Below the pieces are notes generated by a model. It made no database searches. It had not been told where the DNA came from and saw nothing but the letters and a program-made list of their open reading frames with translations. Both the position numbers and the translations under genes were made by a program. This document shows, in pieces, positions 38,201-49,628 of a stretch of DNA of 64,000 nt. This DNA is from Echinococcus granulosus (Eukaryota; Platyhelminthes; Cestoda; Cyclophyllidea; Taeniidae): NCBI RefSeq assembly GCF_000524195.1, contig NW_020170424.1, positions 245,134 through 309,133 of the forward strand, read 5' to 3'. The first letter of the stretch is position 1; the number at the start of each line of letters is the position of its first letter.

Positions 38201-39358
38201 CTTTTTTTAATTACTAAGACGCATATCAGGCCACCGTTCTTCAATGGAAGAGTTTATGCCACTGGCGCGGGTTAGGGGTGAATTTACCTGGAAGACTCAA
38301 AAATTTTTTTTTGGACTTCACTCCCTGAAATGTCTCAGCCAGGCCGTTTACAGCTGCTTTAAAGAGCATCCGTGGCGAGGACACTAAATAACCTTCCACG
38401 TGTGCCCGCAGCGAAGACACTGGGTGATAGATGGCAACGATCCACCAGAAAATGACCCACTCCACCGAATTTTAATGGTTTACTGAAAGCCACAAAGAAG
38501 CGCTACCTTTTTTAGCGCTTTTGTTTTCAAGACTCTCCCTGATTACAAATAATGTCCCCAACAAATTAACTTATGACCTTTTATTTTGCCGTCATCTCTT
38601 GTTTTCGTCTCCAAATATACCCACAAAATAATTGTCCAATTTTGAGGCACAATCTTTTACCGTGAAGAAGTATGCTTTTTTACCTTTACAAGATAAAGTA
38701 ATATCTAGAGGTGGTTGCTTTTATAGATTTTGTACTGCAGAATTGTGGAAAATTCTGCGGTACCTCCCATAAACAACCGAATTGTCTCATTGTGGTTTGT
38801 CTTCACTCCACCGCGCCTTCATTTATGGTTCCTCACTCTAAAGCATTCCTCTGAAGTGAAAGTGAGATGCCTTATTTAGCCTCTGGTACTGTTTTGATTT
38901 GCGTCATTGGGAACAATCCCGCCTCCAGGTAGTGCGCATTCGGCGAGAGTGAGGGAGAGGGAGAGGAACCGAGAACCACTGCACATGATTTATATTTTCT
39001 TATTTGAAAAGTAAAATCTTATTAGCTTAAAAGAAAGTTAGTGAAAAAAAGAGAATTATTCAACTATAGTGCATTTAAGTGATTGGAAGATTTGAATAAC
39101 TCCATTTACTTTCACATTTGGATTTTAAATGGATAAGGATGTGAGTGTGTGTGTCAAAATGTGGAAATTAAGGTAAAAAAATGAACCGAACGGTTGCTCA
39201 CCTACAACCTGCGTGTTTACCGATTTCTGAGAAGTGCTTTGATGCATCGCAAGCTCTCTCTCCAGTGGCGGTGGTGGTGACGATGGTGTGGTGCAATGGC
39301 AGACACTTAGAGAACCCAAAATCAGTGCCATTATACAACTAATCCACGGGGTCATCAT
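31894..39358 (-). CDS. Two-Ig-domain cell-surface protein, Dpr/zig-8-like (gene span, four exons, C-terminus unplaced)
   Basis: Exons at 39358-39202, 37602-37490, 36898-36652 and 32244-31894 join in phases 1, 0, 1 with GT-AG sites to give 289 residues plus a split codon. Order: signal peptide (about 1-22), short Ser/Pro/Gln linker, Ig1 (Cys82, Trp93, Tyr140-x-Cys142), Ig2 (Cys191, Trp210, Cys258). The Ig1 stretch HIFSPDPRISVHY and the Ig2 pattern WYHNG, then SGG, then ESRLLI resemble insect Dpr and nematode zig-8 proteins. These are neuronal recognition molecules that pair with other Ig proteins at synapses. Predicted N-glycosylation sites are Asn81, Asn131 and Asn194. Two extra cysteines follow Ig1. 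The anchor-bearing tail was not found. Membership of the two-Ig Dpr/lachesin-like group is well supported; an exact orthologue is not claimed. Confidence 0.8.
32245..36651 (-). other. Intron 3 of the two-Ig gene
   Basis: About 4.4 kb between GTGAGA (donor of exon 3) and TTTTTACAG (acceptor of exon 4), both phase 1. It contains one family A repeat copy (35730-35825) and a short TG run near 34682. No other exon was found in it. Confidence 0.7.
35730..35825 (-). repeat. Interspersed repeat, family A, partial copy 5 (inverted)
   Basis: On the minus strand it reads CTGGGGCAGAATATGTATTG, then GAGAAGGGCTGC and GGTCCAGCCCAGCGG. This corresponds to the 5' two-thirds of the element; the AAACA-type end is missing. 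It lies inside intron 3 of the two-Ig gene. Confidence 0.55.
36652..36898 (-). CDS. Two-Ig protein, exon 3 (second half of first Ig domain)
   Basis: The exon starts in phase 0 after TTTGTATGTGCAG and ends in phase 1 at CTATG|GTGAGA. It encodes VIWERTDLIYPLAVGTHIFS, with the core Ig Trp as third residue, then PDPRISVHY, the NAT glycosylation site, and DDAKRYRCQ with the Tyr-x-Cys signature. Downstream are two additional cysteines (PPKCASHMC), not typical between Ig1 and Ig2, which may form a local disulphide. Ig1 is thus split by a phase-0 intron directly before its Trp strand. Confidence 0.85.
36899..37489 (-). other. Intron 2 of the two-Ig gene
   Basis: Phase-0 intron of 591 bases with donor CCT|GTAAGT and acceptor TATGTGCAG. 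It splits the first Ig domain between the first Cys strand and the Trp strand. Confidence 0.8.
37490..37602 (-). CDS. Two-Ig protein, exon 2 (first half of first Ig domain)
   Basis: The exon is entered in phase 1 after a strong acceptor (ATGACTTTTCAG) and leaves in phase 0 at a near-perfect donor (CACAGACCT|GTAAGT). It encodes 37 full residues: an Asp/Asn/Pro-rich start, then KVYFDNEAPLKINCTY with the first Ig cysteine inside an N-C-T glycosylation site, ending KTHRP. The split first codon completes to Asp with the last base of exon 1. Confidence 0.85.
37603..39201 (-). other. Intron 1 of the two-Ig gene
   Basis: Phase-1 intron of about 1.6 kb. The donor is GTTGTAG|GTGAGC and the acceptor GACTTTTCAG. 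No other exon or repeat copy was recognised in it. Confidence 0.7.
39202..39358 (-). CDS. Two-Ig protein, exon 1 (signal peptide)
   Basis: I start at the first of two adjacent ATG codons (39358) because it gives a classic signal peptide: MMTPWISCIMALILGSLS, then VCHC, cleavage probably near residue 22. The same frame is open upstream to a possible ATG at 39469, but that would bury the signal peptide inside a 37-residue extension. After the signal come SSPPPP and a Gln/Ser stretch. The exon ends in phase 1 at TTGTAG|GTGAGC, matching exon 2. Confidence 0.75.
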
Positions 39359-42300
39359 GTGTACGCTCTCATGAGTCAAACCTGGCCTTTGGCATAATCC
39401 CAGCGCGGGCGAGGTGTGATAGCATTGTCGGTAAGGCCTCAAGTCGAGTGGCGCTGCCTGCCTACCCATTGGTCAATGTGCACGTCGAGCCAATGGGAGT
39501 GCAGCGGTGCGTCCTATGCTGTGCTTCCCACTGGCAAAAAGTGAAAGCAACAAAAAAAGGACGCATGCAATAGAAAATATACCAAAATTTTTGCAAATAA
39601 AGAGGAAGGTAACATCCATGTTTCAAAGTCCAAAATAATTTTCAAATCTTGCATAGTCAAGAATTGGCCAAAGTTTATATCAAATGATGCTATCTTGCAA
39701 AAAAAGAAGAAAATTGTCTTTTTTATTAGTAATACAAGTCTTAAATAATCATGCGTCTAAAAAAGCATTTTTAGCACTATTTACAAAGGTATCTTTTGGA
39801 GCCACAATTAACCAATGAGGGAATGTGGATAGACATAGTGAAATCGAGAGATGAGAAGGGTTTATTCCATCAACCCAACAAATTTATGGATTTATGCTAA
39901 GTGTGAATTTTATTAATGCACCACGCGTCTTTCCTGAATTCGAATAAGTCGCGATCCTGGAGTAGAAATTGCATTGCAGGCGTACAGTAGGGCTGGAAGC
40001 TCTACTGCCGTGGTCCAGAGGCCATGCCGACCAAAAAGGGTGCAGTCACGGCGTCTTCAATCCCTATGTAACCAAAACGAAGGGCTAAACAAATAATGAA
40101 TTAAAGGGGATATAATTACTGCCTCTTTTTAGTGTATTAAGTCAACTTTCTTTCTTCTCTATGATTCGTAGAAACTGGCTAGAAGAAGTCATCTTACATG
40201 ATGTAATAAGGGGGATTTTGCGTTACCCGAAGCCTTATGGGAATGGGTGCTCCTCTCCTCGGCCTTGGGAATCGGCAGCAAATACTCGACCGTGAGGCGC
40301 TGAAAATTGACCGCAAGGGAGCTAAAGGATGTAATCAAGCAAACACATTATTCTAAAATGGCTATTTTTGACTAACTTTAAAAGGTTTTTTAGGCCATAA
40401 TTAGGAATAGTTCCTTAGATATTTCTCAAAAATGAAAAAAAACTGGTCCTACAAAACCGATTATTTATGTATGTTTGTCGATTAAAAACGGTGTCTATAT
40501 TTCAAAAAGCGAGGACAGTATTTTATTTTGCCTCAAATTCTCAGAAAAGTAAAAGCAAAAAGTGCAATCTGCTAGTTCTGCACACAAGGACATTCAGAGA
40601 GAATACTAGATTTGCAGCAACTATTATTTATCTTTAATATTTATAATTATAACTAGTCCTAATGTTTTTTTTGTAAAATCACCCAATTATCTTCCTTATC
40701 CTTTTCTAAAATTTCAGCACCACTTTTGTTAAACTAGATGACCTTTGGGTAATTGTCGGCGGCCAATCCAACCTCCGGTTTTATGGAGGGGTTTGCATGT
40801 GAAATGATGAGAGAGCTTTGGAAATGAGCTCCTCAAATCAGCATAGTGAGATTTACCTTCTTTTATAACCCAATAAGTGAAGACTGGAGAACTTTGCTTG
40901 AAATTTTCCCTCTAGTTATTCCTGAGGATGTATTAATTCATACTAGAAGAGAAAGGGACTTATTCCAGCTTGAGGATTAAATAATAAAGGATTATGTTAA
41001 GGCGGCAGTATTTGACTACTCAGTGTTTTTGGTCTTGACTTCAGCTGTCCCCATAGCCATATTTCTGCTTCGGACCGTGGAAGAAATTACATCCATTTCA
41101 CCGCTGTCAGAAGTCTTGGGTATCGCTTTCTTCAAAACCAAATTATCTTAGCAAAGAATTAATTTAAAAGGTAGCACTCAAATCCGTATCACCTTCTACA
41201 ACGTGCACATCTCTCACTCTAGTGGCTTTCAGTAGTGAGACTTGGCTACAAGCAATAGCATACACAGTTGTCATAGTTTCAGACATATGCCTTATCCTGT
41301 AGTCAACAACTGTACTAGGAATGTCCACAAAGTCACCACTGGTTTATTGAAGTTATTCCTGCTCCCCAGGTTCGGACGCACTCACCGGATGTACTTGCTG
41401 TGGAACCTATAAGGCTAGTAACTTTTATCACTGCCATCTTTCATGGGAGAATAAATAGGTGTACAAAAACTGTGATGTAGTTTTGCGGCATCACGAACGC
41501 AACAGAAGCCTAGAAAGGTAGAGAGACATCACACTGTTTGACAACAAAATGATACCTAAGAAACCTAATTAATCACTGTAATTAGACTTGGCAACTCATT
41601 GAATTATCAAATAATTACAAATCTTTTTAAATTATAAAAGGTTAAATTACTTTAAAATCTTCCTACAGAAGCAAACAATCTCAACAGGAGTTCAAATTGT
41701 CCCAAAATCTGTAACAAACAAACGAAGAAGACTTCTACAGACCGTAGAGCATTTTTCCACCGGGCCAAGACATTTATTCCAAGGCCAGGAATAAGAAGAG
41801 GCAGAGGTTGTCAAAAGGAATTTGGTAAAAGCAAAGATTCTTCTGAAAAAGCCATTAGGAACTTATGTAAGACGCCTAACTGGCGGGTTAAGCGTAAAAC
41901 ACATCGCTTTTTAGTTTTTTTTTGTCTACTTTTTTTCTCTTACTCTATGATATTCTCTTAAGACAAAAAACTCCTAGGTACAATTGTTGCTGTTCAGCTA
42001 AGTGGTTGGGCAGTTCCAATAAGTACTTGTTGCTTTGTTTTGTAGATAGATACTGCTTACTTATGCTACTTGTACTTGCTCAGTACTTAAATGAGTAGGT
42101 AAGGCATCTAGTAGCTAAGCAGTATTTAAATTCCACAAAAAATCTTTCTGATATAGTTGCAGATAATAAGACAGCTTTTGCTTGCCTAATGAATGCGTTT
42201 TGCTAACGCCTTTACTCCGGTGGTTTTATAGAATTGACTGTGTGGACTCTCCAGTCTCTGAAGACCCTCGGTTGTGTATGCGCCTTTGTTAATAGCCAAG

Positions 42301-42527
42301 AAATGCTTAAGTGCCCTTTTCCCAAAGTTTGCCTCTTCTTTTAAATCTTAAAACGCCTTTATAAAGTAAAATTCTGTCATCAAATTTATGGTCCCAGCAT
42401 TCCATGCCTTTACTCAAAGAAATCTTAAAACACTTAAGATCTATGTTCTCGTTAAAAGGAATGTGTTTTGAATTGTAGCCAGTACTCCAGGCTTAACAAT
42501 AAAGTGGCTCAACTGCAATGCTTAGAT
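39359..42527. other. Intergenic stretch upstream of the two-Ig gene
   Basis: The promoter of the two-Ig gene should lie in its left part, but I see no unambiguous core promoter element. Apart from one family A repeat copy, it is AT-rich sequence without supported exons. Confidence 0.4.
39955..40100 (+). repeat. Interspersed repeat, family A, copy 6
   Basis: A diverged plus-strand copy: GTAGAAATTGCATTGCAGGC, then GTGGTCCAGAGGCCATGCC, ending ACCAAAACGAAGGGCTAAAC with AAATAA. It lies about 600 bases upstream of the start of the two-Ig gene. Confidence 0.5.
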
Positions 42528-42648
42528 TGTTTGTTTAAAACTCCGCCATTGTACTTCCGGCGGGTGCGGTGGTCTTCAGACCGTGTCAGTAGCCTCCCAG
42601 ACCTTCTGTGCGACGGTACTACATTTTTGTCCTTGTAGTATGATTTCT
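42528..42648 (-). repeat. Interspersed repeat, family A, copy 7 (inverted)
   Basis: On the minus strand it reads AAATGTAGTACCGTCGCACA, then GACACGGTCTGAAGACC and GGAAGTACAATGGCGGAG, and ends in AAACAAACA. The accessory end CCAAAACCGAG is missing or eroded. Confidence 0.45.
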
Positions 42649-43118
42649 CTTGCCTTTAGGGAAGTCTCGAGGCTCTGCATCGGTGCCAGCGGAAAGCGGA
42701 TCTGATAATAAGCGACACCTGCTTAGTGCGGCCTTACAATAACCTTAGCAGACGCCCACCTTCGGCAACTGCTGCAATCCTGTAATTTGAAGGAATGGCA
42801 TCACCAGCTGTAGAGACGCTAGTCGTGAATCAGCTCAAAAAGTTTGCTACGGAGCTGTCTACGATATCTGTGTAAAGATGTCAATTAAGTGAACACTCAA
42901 GACCTCCTTAACCTACCTACTAGCTGGATGGAATCCAGATGGATATGGTTGGGTAGCAATGAATTGAAAAATTGGCAAGGTGGAATATACACGAAACCCT
43001 ACCCCATGGAACTGAGCAAAATCCCATCCTTTACCAAACGACTCTGCTTTGGGTTCAGTGATGTCAGTGATAGACACGCCTGGTGGACAGTACATTCTTC
43101 TCTCTCGAAATCCACTCC

Positions 43119-43230
43119 CTAAACAGTAGAATTTGCAAAATAGATCGGTGACGTTGAGGTCAAGTACGCCTTTGATGAACGGGAATCCGATGAGTGGCGC
43201 GGTTGGCTCGTGGATGTTTTTCCTCCTCCA
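43119..43230 (-). CDS. Doubtful exon candidate (unassigned)
   Basis: A minus-strand acceptor candidate lies just above 43230 (ATGTAATCAG). The bases below it stay open in two frames. One, entered in phase 2, ends in a stop at 43119 and gives a Ser-rich tail finishing ANSTV. The other, in phase 0, stays open to 42913 and contains CLGSGFRERRMYCPP, which recalls the second half of a thrombospondin type-1 repeat. A second acceptor (CTACTGTTTAG) lies just below 43119. The pyrimidine tract of the first acceptor is poor. I cannot decide whether any of this is expressed. Confidence 0.15.
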
Positions 43231-43335
43231 CTGATTACATTGTGATGATTGACGCGAGAGTTTAATCAATGGGAACTCAGGGGACTACCCTCGAAAAGAG
43301 AGGGAAACTATGCATTATCTCGATCATTTGTCTAC

Positions 43336-43475
43336 CTCTTCGTTTTGGTGGCTAGGATGCTGGAATCTCCGCCTTCGTATTTCTGATGGGCGGCATGGCC
43401 TTCATGTCACGCCAGCACTCCACCAGACATTCTTTATGACGGCAATCCATATTCTGGCTGAGTATTGTAACTTCC
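43336..43475 (-). repeat. Interspersed repeat, family A, copy 8 (inverted)
   Basis: On the minus strand it begins GGAAGTTACAATACTCAGCC, continues AGAATATGGATTGCCGTC, and ends in CCACCAAAACGAAGAG. The middle retains GAAGGCCATGCCGCCC. It is among the better preserved copies. Confidence 0.55.
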
Positions 43476-44346
43476 CTCATCTTCGGAAACGAGGCAGAGT
43501 GCTACATCATTTTCGTCATTTGTCTCACAAAAACGTCATTTATACTAATTTTTGATGGCTAGGCGACTAGTGGTGCATTACCCCCTTCAGACCCCTTAGT
43601 GTCCCTACGCCCAAGGCTGAGCCACCCAGTCCTCAAGCCAACGCCTAAACGTGGATTTTTACGTGAACAAGATGTCCTAAACACCACCAGATTCATTTGT
43701 TATTGTCGTGAGAATTGTACATTAAAAGTGAAGGAAAAACAATTAAATTTCCATTCATACATACAAGTAGCATCTAGATAAACATCTAATAGGCTTAGGC
43801 AAGGCCACGGTTTTATGAGGTTCACGAACTATAATTGTTGTGTCCCCTATTTTACCTATTCGAAAATTAACTTTTTGTTTTAATGAACAAATTTGTTATT
43901 TTCCAAAGAGAAAATTTACTTGTCCGCACACTCCTGTTTCGTCTAACAACCTGCTACAATTGGAGGGATTATACCAACTACATTCCAAAGGAAATAGTCG
44001 GAATTTTCATGAATTTTACGACTTAAAGTGAATTTATTATTAACTCGATGCTCTCCTCATAGTGGCTAGAAACAAATTTTTTCAAAGGATATTTTGATAA
44101 TGTAGTTTGTTTGTTTAATTAAGTTATTAATAATGAGAGGTAAAGCCGACTTCCCTTTCAGCTGCTTAAAGCTTTGCCCTAGTAAATATGAATAAAGCTC
44201 CACCTGGAGGTTGTACCCCAACAAAAAAGGGGCTCTGAGGTGGGCAAAAGTACCCACCTTTTTCCCCTCATAAGCATTATATAACGAGTTTGATAGTGGA
44301 ATTGTGACTTTTGGCTTGGCGGAAGGGCCACCGACTTGACACTCAC

Positions 44347-44447
44347 GGTAGACGGTAGTACCACCGGAGCAGATTGCGTCTGGGTTGTTGAGGTTGACAT
44401 TCCATGTATTTGACATCTCGTGGCTCCCTCTTTATCACTCCTTCGCA
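44347..44447 (-). CDS. Candidate tail exon (third of three) of the symporter, or unrelated
   Basis: The donor is strong (CTACC|GTGAGT); the acceptor is moderate (TTGCAAAAACAG). Entered in phase 1 it encodes RRSDKEGATRCQIHGMSTST and a Thr/Gln/Pro stretch ending VVLPST in phase 0. A second frame is also open. It fits by phase behind the candidate at 44645-44767. Composition is that of a soluble cytoplasmic tail; no domain is visible. Confidence 0.25.
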
Positions 44448-44644
44448 CTGTTTTTGCAACGACAAAGAGGAAAACATTGGCGTTTAATCAAGTGGATACC
44501 TCACTGTTTTAGCTTGTGTATTATTCGGTGATTCACGGCAAGATTTCATATCTATTTGGGTATAAGCAAGTGATTCTTTAAAATATTTGCTGGAATAGGT
44601 AAATTACTTAATTTGCTACCTTTTCTGTAGAAATAAATGATTAC

Positions 44645-44767
44645 CTTGGGTCCTAGCGGCGAAGGAAGGCAAATGTTGTGGAGAAGATTGTAGGCCTGTT
44701 TTCCAATTAAATGCGTATAATTTCGGGATGCTGGAAGAGTTCTGGGGATTGGCAGACTCCTGAAGCC
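44645..44767 (-). CDS. Candidate tail exon (second of three) of the symporter, or unrelated
   Basis: Bounded by GAAGCAG (acceptor) and CCCAAG|GTAATC (donor). In phase 1 it encodes LQESANPQNSSSIPKLYAFN and continues WKTGLQSSPQHLPSF. In phase 0 it is also open and encodes a different peptide with NICLPSPLGPK. The phase-1 reading joins the 46673-46764 candidate before it and the 44347-44447 candidate after it without a stop. Evidence is limited to splice signals and phase. Confidence 0.25.
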
Positions 44768-46561
44768 CTGCTTCAATGACTTGCTTGGTCACCCTTTCCC
44801 TTTTGATTAATTCTATAATTCACCATCTGGGTTTGTAAAAGTCAAAGTCATTTCTAGGGGATAATTTTACCAACGAATTTCATTTAAATATTTGGCTTTC
44901 ACTATAAAAATATTAACCATTTGTGCAAAGGAATGAATTTGTAAGCGAACACCTTATTTACTTTGCTTCAAACCATTTGATTTGCCTTGAGTTGCCCCCC
45001 AAATGTGTGAGGCCATAGGCGGGAAGGAGAGGGAGGCCTGGCCACCGATGGGAATGTCGGCTCTGTGCGGCCTGAAGCGCCTGTAAACTTGGCCAGGAGT
45101 TGAGGAAATTGAAACTAGCTAACGCAAGCTGTCGTCCGCATCAATGTTAGGGGTCCCTTCTCTGCTCCTACCGCAAGTCTATTCCGCACACCAATCCCCT
45201 TTAACAACAGCTATTGCCTTAAAATAGGAAATCTGCAAAGGGGCATAGGTGCCTCCTCACACCGTTTCATGAATTAGCCTGTTAATCAGCACATAGGGTG
45301 GACTTATTTGAAGCCCGTTTCAACCTAGTGAGACCTCCTATGTCTCCACTAGTGGCGATAGAACACCGTCTCTCCAGCCCGTCTTCTGCGAGTTTCCATA
45401 GACTCGGTCATCTGCACTATCTCTCCTCGCTCTTAGGCGCGTTTGTGGTAATCAAGCAGCTAACCTGCCAACGAATTCGTACTTATTTTTTCCCTCTACA
45501 AAATGTGCCTGCCGTTGCCATCAAACACCTTGTGGTGTTAGAAGGAACCGCATGTCGTCTTTGAAGCCGAAATCGGGCATTACTAATGCTGGCTAAAGGT
45601 TGGATACTAGCCCACATTCCCGTAGAAGAGTGATATTGAATACTACTGAACCAATTAGATTATACAGGCACCAAGATTTTACTATCCTTCCTCTATTGAA
45701 CGATGAAGGCGCACTTTGCTTAGCACATCTCTCATATGCTCGTGTAATAGCATTGCAAATGATTTAAAGCTTGTGGAATGCAAAAAGAGAGGAGGTTTTT
45801 GATCACCACTGTTCTATCCAAGGGAAAAAAGACCACATTTTGAGCTTGCTACCCCACCAATGCACGCGATGCCAACTCGCAGTAATATAAAAATACGTAG
45901 TCTATACAAATCGGTTCGATTGCAACAAGTTGTGGTTCAATTTCAAAGTATGTAGTTAACAGCTATTAGATGGTGCTTTTACTGATTACTTATGCAATGT
46001 GGAAGCACGCACTTGACAGCTCACAACTCCTAGGACATCCTAGAAAGAGCAGAGTGGTTGCAAGAGGACATCTTTTGATTAATAGGTGTAATAAAAGTAT
46101 ACGGGGGATCGGAGTTATGTAGGTTCGACGTTCGTTGCCTCCTCAGGGGTCACTAACGTCCTCTGAGCCACGCTTCTTACCTAATGGTTGCGGTTATTTT
46201 GCACTAATTTCGTGGCGATGTGGACGTCACCGGTTTCAAGGGCGGAGACTAAAGCTTATTCATTCAATATTTTGTAAATTTTCTTCGTATCACAAAATCT
46301 TAGAGTCTCTTCCTTTAGTCAGTCTGCCTTAATTCAAGATTGGTCATTGAGTGTTCCGTATCAAAAACGCAAGAAGTTTACAAGCTTGATATATTCGGAG
46401 GATTACAGATAAGGTGTCTGCATAAAAAAATGCCTTGTGGATTGAATTGTAGTGCATGTTCGTTTTGCTTCACCTTTCTAGATTATCAGCGGTCGAGACT
46501 ACTGAACAGTGGTCTTCCTCTCAAGAGGAAACAAACCTCCACAGCCAATGGGATCCGTAGC

Positions 46562-46598
46562 CTATGATGCAAGTCTCTGTTGTGGCAGTGCATCATAG
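46562..46598. repeat. Perfect 10-base-pair hairpin
   Basis: CTATGATGCA at 46562-46571 is the exact reverse complement of TGCATCATAG at 46589-46598, with a 17-base loop. It could be chance or the terminal part of a small foldback element. Confidence 0.4.
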
Positions 46599-46672
46599 TT
46601 CCACAATTCCGTTCCACCGATGAAAGGGCTTGAAAATGAAGATCCAAGAGAAGTGAATTAGAAATTTCTTAC

Positions 46673-46764
46673 CATTAATGCTGACAATTGATGTGGCCAT
46701 CGACAAGCCAGTGCCAAAATCAACGAATGCACGAGACATGGAAAAGGTGTCGAAAAATAAACGT
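46673..46764 (-). CDS. Candidate tail exon (first of three) of the symporter, or unrelated
   Basis: The donor is good (ATTAATG|GTAAGA); the acceptor (AAAGACTGCAG) has a poor pyrimidine tract. Entered in phase 2 it encodes 30 residues, RLFFDTFSMSRAFVDFGTGL and then SMATSIVSIN, leaving in phase 1. Phase 2 is exactly the phase left by a hidden GTAAGT donor at the apparent stop of the symporter (49921-49926). I therefore offer it as the start of an alternative C-terminal tail. Confidence 0.28.
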
Positions 46765-49628
46765 CTGCAGTCTTTGTAATAGTCAAGTTTTTCCCCCGTT
46801 CTCTAATAACTGAGGTGTGCATGGAAAAGAGAAGCCATTCAGCGTGAAAATTAATCGCATAAATGATGCACATGGACAGATCAGCGGCCCACTGGTTCTA
46901 GAGGTAGCACAGATGGCTGACCTAGCAACCTACGCCTCGCAAACACCGAGTCTCCTCTACTATATGCTATTTCTTGGAGTGGGCCACTGAAAACAAGTCG
47001 TCAACTGCGCAAACTACTGCTTCCAATGGTGAGAGGTTTTTACGTCCTCCTACAGACCGACAACAAAGATGATGTTACAATCGGGTAGAGCGGCTGAGCG
47101 TGTATGTCAGGAAAGGCTGAAGTTGTCTCCATCTCCATCGAGGTAGGAATTTCATCACCCATAGAGTCCATAGAAATTACAACTAAGGAGGGTACCTGAG
47201 ATGGTGATCAAAACGACGAAGTGGGAATGAACAGAAAAAAAGGGGGGTGGTAACAAATTTTATTAAAACACCATTCTAGATAACAGGCCATTGGATTCAC
47301 CAAACCTGAATTGTCCATAGGACTTGTACATATTTTAACATGGCCCCTACTTTAACAATGCACTATGGCCTTCACAAACCGGTTTGAGCCTGAAGGACAA
47401 GGAGAGAAACGATGAGATTTCACAGCTTATGGAATGAAGTGAAATCAAAGGAAGAGTATCCGCTTACTTGTAAATTGCCATACAACTTAAAGCTCCCTAT
47501 TCCTGATGCGTAGGTTTTGCATAAATGAGGCCTTAATGTAATGGACGCACTGGATGTAAAAATTTTCGTTACTACCAAAACCTATTTGGAATTTTACAAA
47601 TAACAAGTGAATAATTTTATGTGCCAATTTGTTTATTAAGTTTGGAGAAACTTTATTTTTGCACACTTTTAACAAACGGCAATAATTTTACCGTGATTTT
47701 TGCCAATTTCTTATTGGCACAGCCTTTTGCCTGCCAGTACCCTTGCACAGTAATATTTTACCATTCATCTGCACCATTATTGCCTTATTTTGGCATCAGA
47801 GTGGACTCGTGGTACTGTGTAGCACTGCGCCGTATTTTGTGGTGCTAGGAGTCGCATCTACCCAAGCGAAAAGCAGTCCCGACATTGCTGACCAGTTAGT
47901 CACTTGGTTGCCACAAGCGCGTGACACAAAGAGGAACAATGATGTAGGTAACTGGGTCTCTAGCGACGGCGTCCCATTTCCTATTTCTGCAAAATTACCA
48001 ATAGTGGAGAAAGATGAGCTCTGGAAGAGGCAAAATTGACCTCAAATAAACGCCTACTATATGTTGCTGGACAGAATTATTCATGAGATGGTGTGAGGAC
48101 GCTCATTATCACCATCAAACTCCCGTTGTTGTTTGGCAACTACTGGTGCGAAAAGGCATTGATGCGCAAAATAGACTTGTGGTAGGGCATGCTCTAGTTC
48201 TAAGTGTGCTCGTCCTTTCTCTCTACTCGATATTTGGGAATGGCAACCGCTTCTGTTGCATGCAGGCTTGGAGCAGGATGGCGACCTCCGTGGTGCTCTT
48301 TGCTTGCATGGCGTATTTCTTTCAGTGGTTATTTGTTCATGTAATGCTTGTGTCACTTTGATAAACCGGCCGCATGTACATTAACGCAATCTACATGAGC
48401 TTAGTACCAAAATATCAAGCTACCCTCAACTTTCATTTTTAAAACATTCCAAATAATGGCTAAAAATAGGAAGGGTGAATTTGGTCAAAATATTGTGCAA
48501 TTTATGTTGGTGAGCCTGTCAGTATGCTCCCTTTTATCATACGATCTAGCTATTCTATTATAAATTACAGTAAAAAAAAGCAAATCTGAAAAAATTTAAA
48601 CAATGGGTTAGCATTAGCGAGAGAATTTACAACGCATCTTGTATTTGATAGCTTTAGTGAAGTGCATTTTAGGTTCTAGCTTTGACTCTGACAAATGCTT
48701 TAAAAATATATCTGTTTATAAATCTCAAAACTTAACTGATTACTTTTGATTATTTTGGAACGAATTGCGAATCTGTTGTCTCGCAAGTTTTACTCCTACA
48801 CGGACAGTACAATTCCTCCAAGCAAGAAATGCTTCCCACCATTTGATGATAGTCCCCAAACTTTATTGTAAGGTTAAATTTACCCAAAATGATAAGCTTA
48901 GACAAAAGTCAGCAATAATTCTTTGATTTATATTTGTTAAAAAAGAGAAGCTTAGTTGTTTTTTAGGTGTTGCACACTATAACATGACTTCTTCTTTTAT
49001 CGCAAATTCGTAGGATATAAAGTCACTCCAAAAGTTTAATTTGTTATATTAACCGTGGACGAAAGCAGTAAAATTGAGGCGATGAAAGTGACATGCGCTA
49101 AATCGAGGTGTTAACTGACGTTAATTGTTTTTCTTCGTTAATGGCAACGCTCTTGTGATTCTCTCCTTCACTGACCGGAAGTATGCTCTTGTGATTAGCC
49201 TAAAAGAAAAGCGAACAAGGTGGAACTCTTAGTAGTACTAAAAGTACTTATTTTAAAATTAGGTCATTACTATTGACAGCCCAGTTTTTTAGGAAGGCAA
49301 ATTAATTTGTGGCATTGGGAGAACCGATCGGTCCTATGCTTTGGAACCAATAAAAAGTTCTGACATTTGAGTGAATTAGTGTATTTTACTTAGGAAATGC
49401 TTAAAGAAATACTAGACGGGTTGTATTAGCATTAAGAAAGCGTTTCACCCCCTTCATTAACAAGCCAGGGCACTCCAACCCATCCAAAAACGTTCAAGCC
49501 CTTTTCACAATATCCGGATCTCCAATAGCGAAACGGATTTTTTTCCTTCATTTGAAATGGAATATTTTGATTTAAGTATATTCCAATAGTTTGGGTAAAT
49601 TACCTTCTATAGCATCACGTACTATGAT
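46765..49628. other. Intergenic or intronic stretch
   Basis: No firm exon. Plus-strand frames at 47743-48039 and 48083-48361 are partly hydrophobic but have no recognisable family and poor splice context; the second is overlapped by an equally long frame on the other strand. A GTAAGC donor-like site on the minus strand near 47463 has no convincing exon behind it. Confidence 0.35.

Noticed and set aside
44200..44416. Frame MSNTWNVNL... with CSGGTTVYREC, similar to part of a thrombospondin repeat
   Set aside because: It lacks the other conserved Trp and Cys positions, and a strong GTGAGT donor interrupts it. Another frame of the same DNA fits the candidate exon chain better.
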